Positions 31,235-36,902 of a DNA stretch of 36,902 nucleotides are shown piece after piece; the first letter of the stretch is position 1, and the number at the start of each line of letters is the position of its first letter. The notes under the pieces were generated by a model. The model saw nothing but the letters and a program-made list of their open reading frames with translations, was not told the origin of the DNA and made no database searches. The stretch is taken from positions 1 through 36,902 of the forward strand of contig NZ_QNUL01000041.1 in NCBI RefSeq assembly GCF_003383615.1. Direction: 5' to 3'. The position numbers and the translations under genes are program-made. The stretch is from Dyadobacter luteus (GTDB taxonomy: Bacteria > Bacteroidota > Bacteroidia > Cytophagales > Spirosomataceae).

Positions 31235-31810
31235 ATGGAAACAGACAGCAAACCCACCATTTTTGATCGCATGCAAGCGGGTGAGGTTATCAAAAAGACA
31301 GATGATGGTTATGCAGCATTTTCAGCGATTGTAGCACGAACCATTGCGCTGTGTGTAGAGATGAATGCGAATGCCACCCAATTGGATGACGTAAGGTATC
31401 GGCTAAGCGAAATATTGGGTTCAGAAATTGATGATTCAACTACAATCTTTCCGCCGTTTTATATCAACTTCGGGAAATTCACGACATTGGGCAAAAATGT
31501 ATTCATTAATCACGCGTGCTCCTTTCTCGACATCGGTGGTATCATTATTGAAGACAATGTACTGATCGGTCCGCGTGTGAACATCACTTCAGAGACGCAT
31601 CCGCTTGAACCTGAACAGAGACATGACTTAATTCCGAAAAAAGTGATTATCAGAAGAAATGCCTGGATCGGCGCAGGTGCCACCATTCTGCCTGGCGTTA
31701 CCATTGGAGAAAACGCGGTTGTAGCTGCAGGTGCGGTGGTAAGCAGGGATGTACCTGCTAATACAGTAGTGGGTGGTGTGCCGGCGAAAGTATTAAAAGA
31801 ACAAATTTGA
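31235..31810 (+). CDS. Maltose/galactoside O-acetyltransferase-like hexapeptide protein
   Basis: 191 residues from the ATG at 31235; an upstream ATG at 31184 lies within the cupin gene. An N-terminal Maa-like helical region is followed by a left-handed beta helix (FINHACSFLDIGGIIIEDNVLIGPRVNI, GAGATILPGVTIGENAVVAAGAVVSRDVPANTVVGGVPAK). The catalytic His is in SETHPL. It transfers acetyl from acetyl-CoA to a sugar or similar acceptor hydroxyl; the acceptor is unknown. It is cotranscribed with the cupin and dehydrogenase genes. Confidence 0.88.
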   Translation: METDSKPTIFDRMQAGEVIKKTDDGYAAFSAIVARTIALCVEMNANATQLDDVRYRLSEILGSEIDDSTTIFPPFYINFGKFTTLGKNVFINHACSFLDIGGIIIEDNVLIGPRVNITSETHPLEPEQRHDLIPKKVIIRRNAWIGAGATILPGVTIGENAVVAAGAVVSRDVPANTVVGGVPAKVLKEQI

Positions 31811-31830
31811 AAACTCATTTATAAATAACC

Positions 31831-32895
31831 ATGATAGAAACAATCAGTACCAAAGCCTACGGAACAGAAGCAGCTGAAGCACCTTTGGATCAACTCGGTA
31901 TCGAACGCAGAAAACCCACTGCACACGACGTAGAAATTGACATTTTGTTTTGCGGAGTTTGCCACTCCGACGTACACACCGCGAGAAACGAATGGCCGGG
32001 AACCTTATACCCATGCGTTCCTGGACATGAAATCGTGGGCAAAATCGTCAGTGTAGGCGGTCACGTCAGCAAATTTAAAGTGGGCGATGTAGTGGGTGTG
32101 GGCTGTATGGTAGATTCATGCCGGGAATGCCAATATTGTAATGAAGGACTGGAGCAATACTGCGAGCCAGGTATGACTGGGACCTACAACGCGCCCGACA
32201 AACATCTGAACACACATACTTTCGGTGGCTATTCTGAGCGTATCGTTGTTGATGAGAACTTTGTGTTAAGTATTCCTGACAACCTTGATCTTGCAGCAGC
32301 AGCTCCATTGCTCTGCGCGGGCATCACCACCTATTCTCCTTTGAAACACTGGAATGTAGGTCCGGGGCAAAAAGTGGGTGTGGTTGGTATTGGCGGTTTA
32401 GGCCACATGGGTATCAAAATAGCAAAGGCCATGGGAGCCGAAGTGGTTGCTTTTACAACTTCGGAAAGCAAATTTGCAGAAGCAAAACGCCTTGGTGCAG
32501 ACGAAGTGGTTTTATCCAAAGACAAGGAACAAATGGCTGCTTACCGCGGCAAGCTTCACTTTATCCTGGATGCCGTTTCCGCAGAGCATGATATCAACGC
32601 ATATATCAGTTTACTGCGTGTAGATGGTTCGCTTGCACTTGTTGGTGCGCCTGAACAACCACTGCCGGTTGCCGCATTCAGCCTGATCACGGGTCGTAAG
32701 AGTTTTGCAGGTTCTATGATCGGCGGCATTGCCGAAACACAGGAAATGCTTGACTTCTGCGGTGAACACAACATCACTGCGGATATCGAAATGATCGACG
32801 TTCAGCAAATTAATGAAGCCTACGACCGGATGGTGAAAGGTGATGTGAAGTATCGTTTTGTAATTGATATGGCATCGTTGAAAGAAGAAAAATAA
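31831..32895 (+). CDS. Zinc-dependent NAD(P) alcohol dehydrogenase (YahK/CAD type)
   Basis: 354 residues, a medium-chain dehydrogenase. Catalytic zinc ligands are Cys44 (CGVCHSD), His66 (PGHE) and a Cys in LLCAGIT. Four structural zinc Cys lie at 97, 100, 103 and 111. The Rossmann motif GIGGLGHMGIKIAKAMG follows. The family reduces aldehydes to alcohols with NADPH, so detoxification of aldehydes is the best inference. It is last in the AraC-linked operon, 20 bp after the acetyltransferase, and ends at a strong terminator. Confidence 0.92.
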   Translation: MIETISTKAYGTEAAEAPLDQLGIERRKPTAHDVEIDILFCGVCHSDVHTARNEWPGTLYPCVPGHEIVGKIVSVGGHVSKFKVGDVVGVGCMVDSCRECQYCNEGLEQYCEPGMTGTYNAPDKHLNTHTFGGYSERIVVDENFVLSIPDNLDLAAAAPLLCAGITTYSPLKHWNVGPGQKVGVVGIGGLGHMGIKIAKAMGAEVVAFTTSESKFAEAKRLGADEVVLSKDKEQMAAYRGKLHFILDAVSAEHDINAYISLLRVDGSLALVGAPEQPLPVAAFSLITGRKSFAGSMIGGIAETQEMLDFCGEHNITADIEMIDVQQINEAYDRMVKGDVKYRFVIDMASLKEEK

Positions 32896-32918
32896 TTTCG
32901 CTTTTTGACAAAAACAGG

Positions 32919-32952
32919 AGGTTGGCCCCGTCACTGGGCCAACCTTTTTTTG
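32919..32952 (+). terminator. Rho-independent terminator
   Basis: AGGTTGGCCC (32919-32928) and GGGCCAACCT (32936-32945) form a perfect 10-bp stem with a 7-base loop, then a T run. It closes the dehydrogenase operon. Sequence beyond it becomes clearly AT-rich. Confidence 0.93.
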
Positions 32953-33218
32953 TTTATAGGAAACAAAACCTTCTGGTTGTTAGATCATTTTACAGGATGT
33001 GCCCTACCGGTAAATAATATTTTCCTTCGACAACTTCGTAGAATAGAAAATATTATGTTATTTGCTAAAATAATAACAACTCCTCTACAACAATGATAAA
33101 TCTTAGTTTGACTTCACTGGCAGTATCCTTATGTGTTTTTGATTTGGCTCTGACTAACGAATCTTGTGAGAGGGATTTTGTTGTTTGATTTTGTGAAACC
33201 GCCCAGGTTATTACAAAT

Positions 33219-33251
33219 TAATATTTTATTCACTAAATTAATAAAATATTA
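33219..33251. repeat. AT-only inverted repeat in the leader of the split gene
   Basis: TAATATTTTATT (33219-33230) and AATAAAATATTA (33240-33251) are a perfect 12-bp inverted repeat around nine bases, 75 bp upstream of the start codon. It could be an operator or an RNA hairpin. The rest of the 430-bp gap between the dehydrogenase and this gene shows no clear coding feature. Confidence 0.45.
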
Positions 33252-33325
33252 CATCCCTTTCGCATATTACAGAGTTGGCAGCAAGCCTAAAAGACAGAAC
33301 CGAATAACAACGACAAATAGACATT

Positions 33326-34003
33326 ATGGACATAAATGCAATTCAAATTTTCAAAATTGATCTAAACGAAGAAGAAGTTGAAGTCATAGACTCTTCTACA
33401 TATGGTGCTGACCTAGTTGAATATTTAAAAGAACTTTTTGGGGTTGTTATTTCTGGGAGTAGTGGGAGACAGTTCCTTTTCGACAGAGAGACAACTGAAG
33501 TAAGAGCTCAAATATCGAGAATCAATAACAATGAGGATTTTGCGGAAATCACAAAAATTATAGCTGACAGACTTCTAGGAGTCGAGTTTGAAGCACAAGA
33601 GAAGATGTCAAAACTCGGAATTACAATTCAAAAAGGAATTTTAGTACAGGCAAAAATTTCACAAGACGGCCAAGATAAATTTATTATTTGTAAAGCTGAT
33701 CATAACGAATTTTTAAATGAAGTAAACTATCAATTATCTCGTGGACTTCCGGTTAAGAAAAAAGCCTTCAAAGCTTTTGTATGCAATCTAAATTCCGACA
33801 ATTCAGTTAATGGCATTTTGGTGTATGACACCAACCCGTCTGACACAAAATATTGGTGGAAGGAATTATTAGAGCTTAATATGGTTTTCACTGATGAAGA
33901 TAATACAGAGAAAGCATTTGATGCAATTGACAAGGCGGTATTTACAAAAATGAAAAAAGATCACCCTCAGGATTACACATATTTAAGAAACAGTATGGCT
34001 TGA
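33326..34003 (+). pseudogene. 5' part of an IS-split gene, NdpA/NA37-like protein
   Basis: 225 codons, starting MDINAIQIF like NdpA-type nucleoid-associated proteins (MDINQIAL in the E. coli protein as I recall it). Other suggestive parts are ITIQKGILVQAKI, a strand with FIICKADHNEFLNEVNY, and DTKYWWKELLEL. The protein is mixed alpha/beta without leader or membrane helix. The frame runs into the IS30 element and stops at its first bases. Joined to the 3' part it gives 347 codons, close to the usual length of the family (about 335-350). The assignment rests on pattern resemblance, and a different DNA-linked domain is possible. Confidence 0.55.
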
Positions 34004-35084
34004 ATTCAACAATGAAGTGCAATTATCTGCTGGTTACAAAATAAGCTAAAACAAAAAGAGCCAACTGATGTAGATAAATTCTAATAGTTTTAGGGTGTCG
34101 AATCCAATAAACTTTATGAAATTATATCGCCAGTTGACTCTGCAGCAAAGATATCAGATTGCTTGCCTTTTACAACAAAAAACGTCTCAGAAGGATATAG
34201 CTGCTTTCGTCGGGGTTAATCCCTCTACTATAAGCAGGGAATTACGAAGAAACTCTTCTGTGTCATGTGATTACCAGGCAAACTCTGCTCATGTGATGAG
34301 TGGCCTTCGAAACAAGCGAGAGCCATATAAAATCAAGGGAAGGCTCAAAGAGCACATTATCGATGCCTTGCGAGAACGTCATTCACCTGAGCAAATAAGC
34401 GGGGCTCTTGCCTTACAACAGAGTAAAGTTAGCCACGAAGCGATCTATCAGTACATATATTTCAAAGAAACTACTGATCATGAGTCACTTATTCAATATT
34501 TGCGCATACGCCACAAGAAAAAATATAGTAAAAGAGGCAGTACTCAGCGACGTGGAGTTATTCCAAATAGGGTTGGTATTGAGCATCGACCAGAAGTCGT
34601 CGAAACTAATACCGAGATAGGACATTGGGAAGGGGACACTATTATTGGCGCCAATCATGATGGTATTTTACTGACGCTGGTAGAGCGCGTTACAAAAGTT
34701 GTCGTTATAGAAAAACTAAGTTCAAAAAACTCCAAAAAGCTAACCAACAGACTAATTTACAGGATGAAAAGATGCAACATTCCTGTCAAAACTATAACTT
34801 TTGATAATGGGAAGGAATTTTCGGCTCATCAAAAAATGGCAAAATTCCTTGAAGCTCAGATCTATTTCGCGACTCCATATCATTCTTGGGAACGTGGACT
34901 CAATGAAAATACGAACGGACTTATTAGACAGTATATCCCAAAGTCCTGCCCGATTAGCATTGTAAAAAAATCTGATGTAGATTGGATCGAAAATCAACTC
35001 AATAGCCGACCACGTAAAACATTAGGTTATTTATCTCCAATTCAGTTCGCTTTGAAATACAAAATTGCACTTCAAATTTGAATC
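34003..35084 (+). mobile_element. IS30-family insertion sequence
   Basis: The element is about 1082 bp. Terminal inverted repeats of 21 bp, at 34004-34024 and 35063-35083, match at 18 positions; the inner 11 bases GAAGTGCAATT are identical. A TG at 34001-34002 and at 35085-35086 is the likely 2-bp target duplication. One IS30-type transposase fills the interior. It splits the NdpA-like gene, and deleting it with one TG restores the frame. It looks intact and may be active. Confidence 0.88.
34116..35081 (+). CDS. IS30 family transposase
   Basis: 321 residues from the ATG at 34116; a GTG at 34095 in frame is an alternative start. An N-terminal helix-turn-helix (LTLQQRYQIACLLQQKTSQKDIAAFVGVNPSTISREL) is typical of IS30. 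The DDE catalytic domain shows Asp in GHWEGDTIIG, Asp in TFDNGKEF and Glu in LNENTNGLIRQY. It should cut and join the ends of its own element. The frame is complete, with no stop or shift, suggesting recent insertion. Confidence 0.93.
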   Translation: MKLYRQLTLQQRYQIACLLQQKTSQKDIAAFVGVNPSTISRELRRNSSVSCDYQANSAHVMSGLRNKREPYKIKGRLKEHIIDALRERHSPEQISGALALQQSKVSHEAIYQYIYFKETTDHESLIQYLRIRHKKKYSKRGSTQRRGVIPNRVGIEHRPEVVETNTEIGHWEGDTIIGANHDGILLTLVERVTKVVVIEKLSSKNSKKLTNRLIYRMKRCNIPVKTITFDNGKEFSAHQKMAKFLEAQIYFATPYHSWERGLNENTNGLIRQYIPKSCPISIVKKSDVDWIENQLNSRPRKTLGYLSPIQFALKYKIALQI

Positions 35085-35086
35085 TG

Positions 35087-35453
35087 CGTGGTTAAATATT
35101 TCCGATCCAATGAAAGATTTGAAATACATGACTTTCTTGACAATTCAATAGGAAACTACACACCATATGATACAAATTTAAATATACCTGACCTCAAAGA
35201 AAAAATTCGAGCACTCCCATCAAAACCACGCTCACCATTTGACAATCAATTTAATATAATAAAAGAGAAGGTTAAAGCAAGATTCTTAAATAAAGTAAAA
35301 CTAACACCAGAAATAGATTTGCACATAAAAGGTTATTTTGCGGACAATACAATATTTGCTACAGAGGAAAATGATGGTGCAAAATACGTAAAAATAAAAT
35401 CGGAAGAAGGATACAAATACTTCAAAAACCTTGAACAAGTAAACAACCAATGA
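35087..35453 (+). pseudogene. 3' part of the IS-split NdpA/NA37-like gene
   Basis: After the IS30 element the frame continues with VVKYFRSNERFEIHDFLDNS and ends with IDLHIKGYFADNTIFATEEND, KYVKIKSEEGYKYFK, which resembles the C-terminal part of NdpA-type proteins. In the reconstructed gene the junction reads ATG GCT TGC GTG. A GTG at 35088 could in theory start a 121-residue fragment, but the complete protein can no longer be made. The stop overlaps the start of the next gene (ATGA), so the two were translationally coupled. Confidence 0.6.
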
Positions 35454-36892
35454 TATTCTTAGATGAATTCATAAATTTATTATTCCCTAACTACTCTGTT
35501 CAAAGTTCAACCGAGAACTTCCAGGAGTTTAAGGCAAGCTTAACCGCTAGTCAATATCAAAGTGTAAGTAATGAACTACTTGAATCTAAGTTCAACTTCT
35601 TACAGACCAGAGATTCTATTCATATTGCAGTAACTTTTGGAGAATCTGAACCAGTAATTTCAAATTCAAGTCCGTTTAACTTTGATCAATTTATAAGCGA
35701 TTTAGAGCAAGAAGCTTTACATTTAGATGGAGAAATTATTTCGATCGTAATTACTATAACTAAATCGGCAGAAAATTCTTCTTACACTATTTATGACTTA
35801 GAGTGCCTTGTAAAAACTTTCAATAGTTATGAGATAGGGCAATTTTTTTTAAATTTTTCAAGATTATTTGAATTAAGAGAGCTTATTAGATTCAAAGTTT
35901 TAGGACTTAAAAAATCATTCTACACAAGTTCTCTTTGCTTTGAACAATTATCAGAAAATATAAATACTCCACAACTTGCAAAAAGAAAGGAGACTCTTGA
36001 TTCTTTTAAGGCTCAATGTCATTTCGGAAATATCGAACAATTTTGTTTAGTCCCAAACGACTTTAAGTTAATTACAAAAGATAATGAGCTAGTAGAATTA
36101 AATAAGTTAATGAATCGATATGCAAATCTAATTTCAATAATTTATCTATTTGACATTACATCCATAAATGGAAATTCGATAGAATTCAAAATAAACGGCT
36201 ACAAATCAATAAAAGGAACATCCGATGTTGCACATTTGCAAGTAGAAGAATTTGATGAATACTACAACATATATGAATGGGTTTACAATGGTGGAAATCT
36301 AAATGACAAAATTGGAATATCTAGAAATATAATCTCTCTACATTTTAAAAAGTCAGGAGATTTACACCTTCAAGGAAATCCATTTCAGTCTGTAAAATCA
36401 AGCTTTAAAGTTTATGAAAAACAAAACATAAAGCAGTACATTGAGATCAGAAATAAGATTTCAGACCAACTTTTAGATTTTAATAATAGGGCAAATAAAA
36501 TAGTAGAAATATTTGCAAGTGGTTTCCAAAAAAGCACGCTTGCTTTAATTAGTTTTTATATTTCCGCAATTGTAATTCGTGTTCTAAGCAAGGGGGATTT
36601 TGTAAATATTTTCTCATTAGATGCAACTATATTGTCTTTGGCTTTTTTAAGTGGATCTATAATTTATTATATGGTATCAAGATGGGAAATAAAAGCTCAG
36701 AGAACTCGCTTTGTCAATAGCTATGAAAATCTAAAAAAAAGGTATACAGATTTACTGGAACCCGATGACATTAAGAGAATATTAAACAATGACACCGAGT
36801 ACCAACAGGATTTAGACTTTATAGAGGCTTTGTTGCATCGTTATTTGGGAACAAGTTTGATGGCCTTTGGCATGCCTAGCTTAACAAATTGA
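35450..36892 (+). CDS. Large protein with C-terminal membrane hairpin, unknown function
   Basis: 480 residues, not recognised. There is no signal peptide. Residues 1-350 look soluble, with strands and helices and no known catalytic motif. A helix at about 320-350 (ISDQLLDFNNRANKIVEIF) leads to two membrane helices at about 363-380 and 388-408, then a charged C-terminal helical tail of about 70 residues. The start overlaps the stop of the split NdpA-like gene by 4 bases, so the two formed an operon. The IS insertion may reduce its expression. The base composition is AT-rich, as in the preceding gene and unlike the rest of the window, suggesting horizontal gain. Confidence 0.7.
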   Translation: MIFLDEFINLLFPNYSVQSSTENFQEFKASLTASQYQSVSNELLESKFNFLQTRDSIHIAVTFGESEPVISNSSPFNFDQFISDLEQEALHLDGEIISIVITITKSAENSSYTIYDLECLVKTFNSYEIGQFFLNFSRLFELRELIRFKVLGLKKSFYTSSLCFEQLSENINTPQLAKRKETLDSFKAQCHFGNIEQFCLVPNDFKLITKDNELVELNKLMNRYANLISIIYLFDITSINGNSIEFKINGYKSIKGTSDVAHLQVEEFDEYYNIYEWVYNGGNLNDKIGISRNIISLHFKKSGDLHLQGNPFQSVKSSFKVYEKQNIKQYIEIRNKISDQLLDFNNRANKIVEIFASGFQKSTLALISFYISAIVIRVLSKGDFVNIFSLDATILSLAFLSGSIIYYMVSRWEIKAQRTRFVNSYENLKKRYTDLLEPDDIKRILNNDTEYQQDLDFIEALLHRYLGTSLMAFGMPSLTN

Positions 36893-36902
36893 TTTAGACA
36901 AA

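Noticed and set aside
33280..33325. Possible integron attC-like sequence in the leader (GTTGGCAGC)
   Set aside because: It does not fit the GTTRRRY core, and no paired site or integrase is visible.
33166..33360. A 64-codon forward frame overlapping the start of the split gene
   Set aside because: It contains the AT-only inverted repeat, runs into the next gene out of frame and has no recognisable features.

Overview
The window looks like chromosomal DNA of a Bacteroidota bacterium, most probably of the order Cytophagales; I cannot fix the genus. The evidence is the lack of clear Shine-Dalgarno sites, repeated TAnnTTTG -7 promoter elements, ECF sigma genes linked to outer-membrane barrel genes, a DUF5777-type barrel protein, many small beta-barrel proteins and an IS30 element. 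No rRNA, tRNA, CRISPR array or replication origin was seen.

Bases 1-5950 hold a possible tail of a truncated gene, then RidA, an MscS-type channel, a TspO-like protein, a barrel-protein remnant, a membrane protein fused to an alpha/beta hydrolase, and a LigT-like phosphoesterase. Bases 5950-12725 are a string of regulator-enzyme pairs suited to electrophile, quinone and aldehyde stress: AraC with a methyltransferase, an SDR reductase, ArsR with an Old Yellow Enzyme, HxlR with an NAD(P)H:quinone reductase-like flavoprotein, and HxlR with a second SDR. The two HxlR promoters share one motif architecture, and the ArsR gene has a perfect palindrome just upstream of it.

Bases 12776-19570 carry a response regulator, stress-type small proteins, a PA2169-type four-helix protein, a Crp/Fnr regulator divergent from a PRISE-type reductase, a NUDIX protein, a barrel protein, a cupin and a DapA-family lyase. 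Bases 19667-22185 hold a thioredoxin-like protein and a MarR regulator, divergent from a MocR regulator with repeated TGGACT sites between them. A cluster of three hairpins lies at 22412-22502. Bases 22630-26633 form a five-gene cluster: ECF sigma factor, membrane-anchored protein with a C-terminal barrel, Rieske lipoprotein, DUF5777 barrel and YceI.

Bases 26738-32895 hold purA, a second Crp/Fnr regulator, a small membrane protein, and an AraC regulator followed by cupin, acetyltransferase and zinc alcohol dehydrogenase genes. Crp/Fnr-like palindromes occur in front of the PRISE gene, the second Crp/Fnr gene and purA. In all three the palindrome centre is exactly 29.5 bp upstream of a -7-like element.

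From about 33000 to the end the sequence becomes clearly more AT-rich. It carries a translationally coupled two-gene unit: a protein resembling NdpA-type nucleoid-associated proteins and a 480-residue protein with a C-terminal membrane hairpin. The first gene is split by a complete IS30-family element. Removing the element and one copy of a 2-bp duplication restores one open frame of 347 codons. This unit is the best candidate for an undescribed, possibly defence-related, system in the window.
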